DNA of 5,159 bases, from assembly GCA_021824055.1 (NCBI GenBank), contig JAKALV010000246.1, forward strand, positions 1 through 5,159, in the 5' to 3' direction. A program made the position numbers and the translations under genes. This stretch comes from Acidobacteriota bacterium (GTDB lineage: Bacteria > Acidobacteriota > Vicinamibacteria > Vicinamibacterales > SCN-69-37). Positions within the stretch are counted from its first letter, which is position 1. Each line of letters opens with the position of its first letter. The notes beneath the pieces are model-generated. The model saw only the letters and a list, made by a program, of their open reading frames with translations, searched no databases and had not been told where the DNA came from. Positions 1-4,668 of this stretch are shown piece after piece.

Positions 1-1
1 G

Positions 2-1396
2 AGCTGGTGGACGGCGAATCAGGCGCGCGCGAAGCTGAAGGTCCAGTGGAACGAGGGCTCGACGGCCGCCAACAGCACCGCGGCGTTCGACGCGCAGGCG
101 CTGGCGCTCTCGAAGCAGGAACCGCAGAGCGTCACGCGCAGCGATGGCGACGTGGCGGCCGCGCTCAAGGGCGCCGCAAAGACGGTTGAGGCCGCGTATC
201 AGTATCCGTTCCTCGTGCATGCCCCGCTCGAGCCGATGAACTGCACGGCGCATTTCGCCAACGGCAAGCTCGAGGTGTGGGCGACGAGCCAGACGCCACA
301 GCAGGCCCTGGGCAACGCAGCGAACATCTGCGGCATCCAGCCCGGCGACGTGACGATGCACATGATGCGCATGGGCGGCGGCTTTGGCCGCCGGCTGGCC
401 AACGACTACATCGCTGAGAGCGTGGCGATTGCCAAAGTCACCGGCGTACCCGTGCATCTTCGCTGGACGCGCGAGGACGACATGCGGTCGGACGTGTACA
501 ACCGCGCCGCCGGCTGGCATTTCATCAGCGGCGGCGTTGACGCCGCCGGCAAGCTCACCGCCTGGCGCGATCATTTTCTGACGCCGGGCCGGGGCACGAG
601 TCCGTCCGGATCGGCGGGCCTGTCGATGAACGAGTTTCCCGCGCGATGGGTGCCGAACTTCGCGATCGTGCAGTCGATCAACGAGAGCGGCATCCCGACC
701 GGACCGAATCGCGCGCCGGGCAGTAATGCGCTGGCGTTCGTGATCCAGAGCTTCATCGACGAGCTCGCCTACGCCGCCGGCAAGGATCCGGTGGATTTCC
801 GCGTGGCGCTGCTCGACGCGCCGCCGCTGCCGATGCCGCAGCAGCAGCAGGGACCCGGCGGCGCCGGCTTCAACGCGGCGCGCGCCAAAGGCGTTGTCGA
901 ACTCGTGGCTGCCAAGAGCGGATGGGGCAAACGCCAGTGGCCCAAGGGCACGGGCCTGGGCGTCGCGTTCCACTTCAGCCACCAAGGCTATTTCGCCGAA
1001 GTCGTCGAGGTCGCGGTTGACGCGCGGAAGCGAGTGACCGTGAACAAGGTATGGGTAGCCGCCGATATCGGCCGGCAGATCGTGAATCCAACCAACGCCC
1101 ACAACCAGTGCGAGGGCTCGGTCGTCGATGGTCTCGGCCAGGCGATGGGCCTCGAGATCACGATCGACGGCGGCAAGGTTGTGCAGAAGAACTTCAACGA
1201 GTACCCGCTCATCCGGATGAAGAACGCGCCGCTCGCGATTCAGGTGGACTTCCTCATGTCGGACAACAACCCGACGGGCCTCGGCGAGCCGGCGCTGCCG
1301 CCGGTGATTCCGGCGCTCTGCAACGCGATCTTTGCCGCGACCGGCGAACGCGTCCGTTCACTGCCGCTCATCAAGCACGGGTTTTCTTGGGCGTAA
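2..1396 (+). CDS. Xanthine dehydrogenase-family molybdopterin-binding subunit (isoquinoline 1-oxidoreductase beta-like), 5'-truncated by window
   Basis: The frame is open from the left edge to a TAA, giving 464 visible residues. Family members are roughly 700-760 residues, so the N-terminal third, including any Tat signal, lies outside the window. The visible part opens with SWWTANQARAKLKVQW, a typical beginning of the second half of these subunits. The molybdopterin-cytosine dinucleotide motif GGGFGRR is encoded near 374-394. The segment NRAPGSNALAFVIQSFIDEL (near 710-768) matches the family's cofactor region. TGLGEP near 1274-1291 carries the expected catalytic glutamate (codon 1286-1288), followed by PALCNAIFAATGERVRSLPL, a signature C-terminus. 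Known for the family: hydroxylation of N-heterocycles or oxidation of aldehydes, with a separate 2Fe-2S subunit and electrons passed to cytochromes. Seen here: a c-type cytochrome gene follows directly. The substrate cannot be told from sequence. An ATG at 152 is internal and is not the start. The family call is firm; the exact subfamily is less so. Confidence 0.93.
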   Translation, partial: SWWTANQARAKLKVQWNEGSTAANSTAAFDAQALALSKQEPQSVTRSDGDVAAALKGAAKTVEAAYQYPFLVHAPLEPMNCTAHFANGKLEVWATSQTPQQALGNAANICGIQPGDVTMHMMRMGGGFGRRLANDYIAESVAIAKVTGVPVHLRWTREDDMRSDVYNRAAGWHFISGGVDAAGKLTAWRDHFLTPGRGTSPSGSAGLSMNEFPARWVPNFAIVQSINESGIPTGPNRAPGSNALAFVIQSFIDELAYAAGKDPVDFRVALLDAPPLPMPQQQQGPGGAGFNAARAKGVVELVAAKSGWGKRQWPKGTGLGVAFHFSHQGYFAEVVEVAVDARKRVTVNKVWVAADIGRQIVNPTNAHNQCEGSVVDGLGQAMGLEITIDGGKVVQKNFNEYPLIRMKNAPLAIQVDFLMSDNNPTGLGEPALPPVIPALCNAIFAATGERVRSLPLIKHGFSWA

Positions 1397-1402
1397 GAGC
1401 AT

Positions 1403-1534
1403 TCAACATGGGGGGCCATGGGGAACCATGGGGAAGATCAAGATCAACATCAACAGGCTTTCAAAGGGCTCTTAGAAAACCTGTTGAGTCTGGTCTTGGT
1501 TCTCCCCAGGGCTCCCCATGGCCCCCCATGTTGA
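1403..1534. repeat. 132-bp near-perfect palindrome (possible REP/MITE-like element or RNA hairpin)
   Basis: Two 66-nt arms meet at 1468/1469 with no spacer. Pairing base by base from 1403/1534 inward gives 54 Watson-Crick pairs, 4 G-T pairs and 8 mismatches (left-arm positions 1425, 1428, 1435, 1447-1449, 1458, 1463). The outer 22 pairs (1403-1424 with 1513-1534) are perfect. The left arm contains a perfect tandem 10-mer, CCATGGGGAA, at 1416-1425 and 1426-1435; the right arm carries a decayed counterpart. A further 7-bp complement, AAGAGCA (1395-1401) with TGCTCTT (1541-1547), lies just outside across a small bulge, so the folded unit may span 1395-1547. There is no room for a transposase and no T-run for a classical terminator. 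It fills the gap between the dehydrogenase stop and the cytochrome start, and overlaps the latter. Whether it is mobile, structural or regulatory is not known. Confidence 0.9.
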
Positions 1535-1914
1535 TGGTCTTGCTCTTGGCTATTGGGTTGCGCGCCGAGCAGGTCACCGTCGAGGACGGTGTGTACACGA
1601 GAGCGCAGGCCGAACGTTCGAAGGTCCTGTGGGCCAAGGCGTGCGCGTCCTGTCACACGCTCGGTGATCTTTCCACGTCGCTCAAGGGCCCGGCGCTCAG
1701 CGGCGATGCGTTTCTCACCAAGTGGGACGGCAAGACGGTATTCGCGCTCGCCGAAGGCATTCAAAAGACGATGCCGAATGATTTTTCGATGGAGCTCGAC
1801 GCCGCGCAGGCGACCGATATCACGGCGCTCATTCTGCAAGCGAACGGCTTCCCCGCCGGCGAGAAGGAACTCGCCCCGGGCGACAGCCAGAAAGCGATTA
1901 CGATCATCAAGTAA
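1528..1914 (+). CDS. Small exported monohaem c-type cytochrome
   Basis: This 128-residue protein has the haem-attachment motif CASCH (C39, C42, H43 from the 1528 start) in the context LWAKACASCHTLGD, and a likely distal axial methionine at M82 in QKTMPNDFS. That is the usual layout of a class I cytochrome c domain. It starts with a short hydrophobic stretch, MLMVLLLAIGLRA, that ends in a plausible signal peptidase site before EQ. Haem is attached after export, so a periplasmic location follows. Placed after a molybdenum hydroxylase subunit, it is probably that enzyme's electron acceptor. The start is uncertain: ATG at 1528 or 1534 gives a leader without the usual basic n-region, and the frame stays open upstream through the whole palindrome to another ATG at 1408, which would add 40 residues rich in Gly, Arg and Ser. 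No clear ribosome binding site precedes any of the three. The haem domain is certain; the N-terminus is not. Confidence 0.88.
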   Translation: MLMVLLLAIGLRAEQVTVEDGVYTRAQAERSKVLWAKACASCHTLGDLSTSLKGPALSGDAFLTKWDGKTVFALAEGIQKTMPNDFSMELDAAQATDITALILQANGFPAGEKELAPGDSQKAITIIK

Positions 1915-2291
1915 TGGAGTTCAACAAGGACATCCTCATCAACGCCGCGCCTGCGGACATTGCCGGCATCATGTTCGATCCTGTGCGCGAGCACGAGTGG
2001 ATGACGGCCGTAAAGTCGTCCGTTCCGCAGACGCCCGGCATCACCATCGGCGCCGAAGTGAAGCGCACCAGCGGCGTCAACGGCGCCGACGTGGCGTGGT
2101 CGACTCGGGTCGAAGTGTTTCATTTTCCTCACGTGCTGCGGCTGGACATCGGCGGAGGCCAGATCGGGTTCGTCCGCTACGACGTGCAGCGGTCGGGGAC
2201 CGGCTCGGTGGCGCGCATCCGCGCGGTCAGCGAACAGGATCTTTTCGGATTCGATGTCGACAAGCTGAAGCGGCTCGTCGAGGGCGCGTAG
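1914..2291 (+). CDS. Small SRPBCC-fold (polyketide cyclase/START-like) protein
   Basis: A protein of 125 residues. It begins EFNKDILINAAPADIAGIMF and continues DPVREHEWM, the usual SRPBCC opening: a first beta strand, a helix after a proline, then a D...W motif. Alternating beta strands follow (VKRTSG, WSTRVEVFHFP, HVLRLDIGG, IGFVRYDVQ, SVARIRAVSE), and a short helix, VDKLKRLVEG, closes it. This is somewhat shorter than the usual 140-150 residues because the C-terminal helix is brief. SRPBCC proteins form a cavity for hydrophobic ligands; the ligand here is unknown. The ATG overlaps the cytochrome stop by one base (TAATG at 1912-1916), which implies co-transcription and coupled translation. 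CoxG, an SRPBCC protein, accompanies molybdenum CO dehydrogenases, so a helper role for the upstream enzyme is possible. However, this protein has no C-terminal membrane anchor and no obvious CoxG motifs. No signal peptide is seen, so it is probably cytoplasmic. Confidence 0.75.
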   Translation: MEFNKDILINAAPADIAGIMFDPVREHEWMTAVKSSVPQTPGITIGAEVKRTSGVNGADVAWSTRVEVFHFPHVLRLDIGGGQIGFVRYDVQRSGTGSVARIRAVSEQDLFGFDVDKLKRLVEGA

Positions 2292-2301
2292 GGCGGAGTT
2301 C

Positions 2302-2862
2302 TTACGCGCGCTGCAACTCGAAGCGCACGACTTCCTGATCCGGCGGCGCGCCCGCGTCGTTGCCGTGACCGACGGGGATGAACCCCGCCTTTCGCAACAC
2401 GCCGATGGACGCCGCGCCTGCCGCCAGCGTGTGCGCGCAGATCATCTGCACCTTCGGGTGGCTGAACGCGAACTCCACCCATCCGCCCACGGCCTCGAGC
2501 GCGTAACCCCGCCGCTGAAACTCCGGCAGCACCGAATAGCCGATTTCGACGATGCCGTCCCAGTCGGGCGCGCCCTTGAAACCGCCCGCGCCGACAAGGG
2601 TGCCGGGCCCGCCGGCGGCGACTGGCAACTCCATGAAGTAGAAGCCCCATGCCGCGTCTGCGGGACGCTTTCGGAGCCAGTCGAGCGTGAATTGCACCGC
2701 GGCCGCATCGTAGTGCTCGGGCGGCCACGACGCCGGCACGGTGCGACCGATGGCCTCGGCGAGCGCCGCATGGCCCGCGAGTGACGCGCGCAGGAGCGGC
2801 TCCGTCGCGGGAATCAGACGCAGACGCGGCGTCACGATGGTGCGAGGCGGACGTGTGGCCAT
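2302..2862 (-). CDS. GNAT-family N-acetyltransferase (RimJ/RimL type)
   Basis: A 186-residue protein of normal length for the Acetyltransf_3/RimJ-RimL group. The N-terminal TPRLRLIPA (residues 11-19) is the family's first strand. LVGAGGFKGAPDWDGIVEIG (89-108) gives the central strands, and YSVLPEFQRRGYALEAV (109-125) contains the acetyl-CoA pyrophosphate-binding loop QRRGYA (116-121). ICAHTLAAGAASIGVLRKAG (141-160) followed by F161 is the typical C-terminal region, in which a Ser or Asn precedes the VL.KAGF helix. These enzymes acetylate amino groups of proteins or small molecules; the acceptor cannot be predicted. The gene converges on the SRPBCC gene, with 10 bp between stops and no terminator hairpin there, so the two transcripts probably overlap. 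No strong ribosome binding site precedes the ATG. A weak -10-like CACAAT sits 8 nt upstream of it. Confidence 0.92.
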   Translation of the reverse strand: MATRPPRTIVTPRLRLIPATEPLLRASLAGHAALAEAIGRTVPASWPPEHYDAAAVQFTLDWLRKRPADAAWGFYFMELPVAAGGPGTLVGAGGFKGAPDWDGIVEIGYSVLPEFQRRGYALEAVGGWVEFAFSHPKVQMICAHTLAAGAASIGVLRKAGFIPVGHGNDAGAPPDQEVVRFELQRA

Positions 2863-2915
2863 GCGTGCTTATTGTGCACTGTCGCGGTGCGCAGTGCGAG
2901 GTGGTCGGGAAGAGC
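2863..2915 (-). promoter_or_regulatory. Possible upstream region of the acetyltransferase gene with a 22-bp interrupted inverted repeat
   Basis: Reading the minus strand toward the ATG, a -10-like CACAAT (2876-2871, 4 of 6 matches to TATAAT) lies 8 nt before the start codon. A 6-bp inverted repeat, GCACTG (2876-2881) and CAGTGC (2892-2897) with a 10-nt spacer, lies just upstream and touches the -10-like box. No convincing -35 is visible. It could be a small operator or a chance structure in GC-rich DNA. Confidence 0.3.
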
Positions 2916-2978
2916 GGTTCGGAAGGTTCGGGAGGTTCGGGAGGTTCGTGGGGTTCGTGAGGTTCGTGAGGTTCGTGC
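2916..2978. repeat. Seven tandem 9-bp repeats (GGTTCGKGA-like)
   Basis: Seven head-to-tail units of 9 bp run without interruption: GGTTCGGAA, GGTTCGGGA twice, GGTTCGTGG, GGTTCGTGA twice, GGTTCGTGC. The first five or six bases are invariant and variation is confined to the last three. Adjacent identical units point to recent local duplication by slippage. The array abuts the vapC stop codon (TAA on the minus strand at 2981-2979), so on that strand it would be transcribed as the vapC 3' untranslated region. Because the unit is a multiple of three, every frame reads a tripeptide repeat, but no frame here looks like a genuine gene. Confidence 0.93.
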
Positions 2979-3353
2979 TTAGCCGCGCTTCGGGAAGTAT
3001 TTGACGCCATCGAGGCCGTCAAAGTCTTCATCCTGCGTCCACAAGACGGCCTGATGCCGTTGCGCGGTCGCGTACATGAGGCTGTCGGCGAGCGGCAGGT
3101 CGAGGTGCGCCGCCTCCAGGCAGAGCGAGGCGTCGATGTCAACCACGTGCCCCGACTGCATAACCGAAGCGACCTGCAGCGCATCGCGGTCGCCGCGTTC
3201 GCGCCGGACCTTCTTGAACACCTCATAGATCGACAGCACCGGCACAATGAGGTGCTCGGTGTCTTCAATCGCCGCCGCGAACAGCCGCGCTCTCGGGGTA
3301 TCGGCCAGGTACTCGAGCCAGCCGGATGAATCCACGACGTTTGGGCCGCTCAT
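2979..3353 (-). CDS. vapC: VapC-type PIN-domain toxin ribonuclease
   Basis: A 124-residue single-domain PIN protein of the expected length. The acidic metal-binding residues are all present: D8 in NVVDSSGWLEYL, E44 in LSIYEVFKKV, D90 in LPLADSLMYATA, and the C-terminal acidic group D108/D110 in LWTQDEDFDGL. It should therefore be an active Mg2+/Mn2+-dependent RNase; VapC toxins usually cut tRNA or rRNA and so stop growth until bound by antitoxin. The start codon lies within the end of the antitoxin gene (ATGA overlap, 3350-3353), the usual arrangement for translational coupling, which also fixes the start. The stop sits immediately beside the 9-bp repeat array. There is no sign of decay. The RNA target cannot be predicted. 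Confidence 0.94.
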   Translation of the reverse strand: MSGPNVVDSSGWLEYLADTPRARLFAAAIEDTEHLIVPVLSIYEVFKKVRRERGDRDALQVASVMQSGHVVDIDASLCLEAAHLDLPLADSLMYATAQRHQAVLWTQDEDFDGLDGVKYFPKRG

Positions 3354-3556
3354 ACTCGATCGTCATCACGCGAGATCGACGTGTCCATGCCCTTGAGAAA
3401 ACCCCGCAGGTCCTTGGCCTTCTTGACCGGGATCAGCTCCACGCGATCCCCGTATCGAAAGACGCGCAGCTTCTGCCCGGGCGCGAGTCCCAGCGCTTCA
3501 CGTACCGCCAGGGGAATGACCACCTGATATTTGGGCGAGAGGGTAACGACATCCAT
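3350..3556 (-). CDS. vapB: VapB-type antitoxin, AbrB/MazE/SpoVT DNA-binding fold
   Basis: A 68-residue protein. Residues 4-45 match the swapped-hairpin AbrB fold: VTLSPKYQVVIPLAVREALG followed by LAPGQKLRVFRYGDRVELIPV. This is the well-known pattern of polar residues, then QVVIP, then REALGL.PG. The C-terminal part, KKAKDLRGFLKGMDTSISRD, would be the flexible tail that wraps round and blocks the toxin. The gene precedes vapC with a 4-nt overlap, so the pair forms one operon. Antitoxins of this fold bind their own promoter, alone or with the toxin, and the upstream DNA contains matching repeats (separate entry). The ATG is followed by DVVTLSP, the normal N-terminal length. There is no Shine-Dalgarno sequence; a -10-like TATACT ends 7 nt before the ATG. 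Confidence 0.91.
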   Translation of the reverse strand: MDVVTLSPKYQVVIPLAVREALGLAPGQKLRVFRYGDRVELIPVKKAKDLRGFLKGMDTSISRDDDRV

Positions 3557-3602
3557 ATCGATCAGTATATCGTCATACGGTCAGCATATCGATATGCGCT
3601 GA
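3554..3602 (-). promoter_or_regulatory. Candidate vapBC promoter/operator with direct and inverted repeats
   Basis: This segment is clearly richer in A+T than the surroundings. It holds a perfect 14-bp palindrome, GCATATCGATATGC (3584-3597). It also has a 13-bp direct repeat with two differences, GATCAGTATATCG (3560-3572) and GGTCAGCATATCG (3579-3591), offset by 19 bp. CATATCGAT occurs at 3554-3562 and again at 3585-3593, exactly 31 bp apart, about three helical turns. On the minus strand TATACT (3569-3564) is a good -10 box that ends 7 nt before the vapB ATG. No good -35 is seen at 16-18 bp. Autoregulation by VapB or VapBC is the expected use. Confidence 0.6.
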
Positions 3603-3624
3603 TGGTGATGAACGTCATGAGCCC

Positions 3625-4512
3625 CTACTTCACAAGGCTGACGTTGAACGCGAGCGTGCGTCCCCGGCGAATCTGCAGATCGGTCTCAAACGGCTGAAAG
3701 CCCGTCCTCTGAATCACCAGGCGATGCACGCCTTCGGGAAGTTGAATGATCAGCCGATCCTGGCCGCTCCGCAACGCTTGCTTCTGTCCGTCGAGCAGGA
3801 CCTCGGCGTCTGCCGGTTGAATGCCCACCGACAATGTGCCGAAGTCGCGCGGCTCATAGACCGGACGATCCGGCGGCGGATTGCGCGGCTCATCAGGCCG
3901 CGGATTGCGCGGCTGATCGGGCGGCGGCGGACTGCGGCGATCACCCGGCATCATCCGGTGGTCACCCGGCATCCGGCGATCGCCACCACGATCCGGCGGA
4001 GGCGGTGGCAACGGGCGCGGGTCGTCCGGCTGTCCCGGCGCCAGCTGCAGCATCGTGTGCAGGATCCGCGTGTCGGAATGCGGTCCGAAGTACCGGTGCT
4101 CGCTCCACGAGCGGAATCCCGCCAGGTAGAGCGCAATTTCGTGCTCGCCGGGCGTGACGTGCAGCCGCTGGAAGATGCCGTCGAAGTCGTCGACGATCCC
4201 CGCGCGCCCGCCATCCACGTACACTTCGGTTTCGCGCGGCGTGGCCTGAATGCGCAGCGACGCCGAGTTGTCGTAGTAGCCGCGATATGGATACGGGTAA
4301 GGATACGGATACTGGTACGGCCAGCCGAAACCGCCACCCCACGGGCCATACCACGGCGGATAGATCATCGGACCGCGCTGCGGCGCAACGACCACGATCC
4401 GACCACCACGGCTGCCTTCCCGGCCGCGCTCGCGCTGTGCGAGGGCATCGGCCGGCCAAACGGCGGCCAGAGCAAGGATCACGAGGGAAACAGCGAACAG
4501 GCGACGAGTCAT
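3625..4512 (-). CDS. Exported PEGA-domain protein with Pro/Tyr-rich segments
   Basis: A 295-residue protein from the ATG at 4512. Residues 1-25 form a clear signal peptide: MTRR, a hydrophobic core FAVSLVILALAAVW, then ADALA before Q26. A GTG at 4566 would add 18 residues ahead of this signal and is less likely. Residues 49-80 are Tyr/Pro/Gly/Trp-rich with a (YP) run (68-76). Residues 84-160 form one PEGA-like domain (SLRIQATPRETEVYVDG, TPGEHEIALYLAGFRSW). Residues 161-223 are a charged proline-rich linker with an 8-residue repeat, DQPRNPRP/DEPRNPPP. Residues 226-294 form a second PEGA domain (TLSVGIQPADAEVLLDG, LPEGVHRLVIQRTGFQPFE). PEGA domains are small extracytoplasmic beta domains, often of surface or envelope proteins; their ligands are mostly unknown. 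The linker and YP segments may span or bind the cell wall (inference). No catalytic domain is present. Confidence 0.88.
   Translation of the reverse strand: MTRRLFAVSLVILALAAVWPADALAQRERGREGSRGGRIVVVAPQRGPMIYPPWYGPWGGGFGWPYQYPYPYPYPYRGYYDNSASLRIQATPRETEVYVDGGRAGIVDDFDGIFQRLHVTPGEHEIALYLAGFRSWSEHRYFGPHSDTRILHTMLQLAPGQPDDPRPLPPPPPDRGGDRRMPGDHRMMPGDRRSPPPPDQPRNPRPDEPRNPPPDRPVYEPRDFGTLSVGIQPADAEVLLDGQKQALRSGQDRLIIQLPEGVHRLVIQRTGFQPFETDLQIRRGRTLAFNVSLVK
3865..3925 (-). repeat. 24-bp in-frame repeats encoding the Pro-rich linker
   Basis: CGGATTGCGCGGCT occurs at 3877-3890 and again at 3901-3914, a 24-bp period that corresponds to the 8-residue repeat DxPRNPxP in the linker of the PEGA protein. Flanking GGCGGCGG runs extend the similarity. 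Such in-frame repeats can change copy number and so vary linker length between strains. Confidence 0.65.
4285..4320 (-). repeat. Hexanucleotide repeat encoding the (Tyr-Pro) run
   Basis: Imperfect 6-bp units of the type GGATAC or GGGTAA repeat over this stretch (plus-strand reading) and encode alternating Tyr and Pro on the minus strand (residues 68-76 of the PEGA protein). Synonymous and near-synonymous changes between units suggest it is not brand new. Confidence 0.6.
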
Positions 4513-4518
4513 AACGGA

Positions 4519-4534
4519 CCGGAGCACTCTCCGG
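4519..4534 (-). promoter_or_regulatory. Hairpin in the leader of the PEGA gene
   Basis: CCGGAG (4519-4524) and CTCCGG (4529-4534) form a perfect 6-bp stem with a 4-nt loop, 6 nt upstream of the ATG at 4512. The only purine-rich GGAG near the start lies within this stem and is too far away (about 16 nt) for a normal ribosome binding site. It may affect translation or be accidental. Confidence 0.35.
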
Positions 4535-4668
4535 CAGGCGCGGCACTTACAGATAGAGCAATCCACGTACCAGGCTTTTTGTCACCCGCCGTAGACCCAG
4601 ACCGTCCCCAGCCACGGCCGGATTCGAACAGCGTGGCGGATGGCCGGACGCCGGTGCATAGTTAGCCC
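4535..4668. other. Remainder of the divergent intergenic region between the PEGA and permease genes
   Basis: Together with 4513-4534 this makes 156 bp between two divergent starts. Apart from the candidate ECF-like promoter and the -10-like CATAGT at 4657-4662, no gene, terminator or RNA is seen. No convincing sigma-70 promoter for the minus-strand gene was found. Confidence 0.5.
4580..4606 (+). promoter_or_regulatory. Possible ECF-sigma-type promoter for the ABC permease
   Basis: TGTCAC at 4580-4585 is followed after 17 nt by CGTC at 4603-4606. This resembles the TGTCACA/CGTC promoter pair described for ECF41-type sigma factors, except that the base after TGTCAC is C. It faces the permease gene 63 nt downstream. 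Two short motifs in GC-rich DNA can occur by chance, and no sigma factor gene is in the window, so this is only a candidate. Confidence 0.25.

Noticed and set aside
1403..1534. Insertion sequence or rho-independent terminator
   Set aside because: There is no transposase frame and no run of T after the stem, and the structure is much longer than a terminator. It is recorded as a palindromic repeat instead.
2292..2301. Bidirectional terminator between the convergent SRPBCC and acetyltransferase genes
   Set aside because: Only 10 bp separate the stops and no stem-loop is present in or directly around them.
1553..2338. Plus-strand open frame across the cytochrome and SRPBCC genes
   Set aside because: It is an arginine-rich shadow frame; the other frame has CASCH and the SRPBCC pattern.
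2916..2978. CRISPR array
   Set aside because: The units are 9 bp, directly adjacent and without spacers, and no cas gene is near.
2177..3268. Long minus-strand open frame with (His-Glu-Pro) repeats
   Set aside because: It overlaps the acetyltransferase, the repeat array and vapC in another frame. Its composition is that of a GC-rich shadow frame, and the tripeptide run only reflects the 9-bp DNA repeat.
4513..4566. Start of the PEGA protein at GTG 4566
   Set aside because: It would place 18 cysteine- and arginine-rich residues before a complete signal peptide that already begins MTRR at 4512.
4600..4660. Possible tRNA on the minus strand, because GGATTCGAAC (4620-4629) is the complement of a T-loop
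   Set aside because: The bases flanking the loop do not form a 5-bp T-stem, and no acceptor stem or anticodon arm can be built.
3724..4665. Long plus-strand open frame opposite the PEGA gene
   Set aside because: It is rich in Arg and His without any recognisable domain, whereas the opposite strand has a signal peptide and two PEGA domains.
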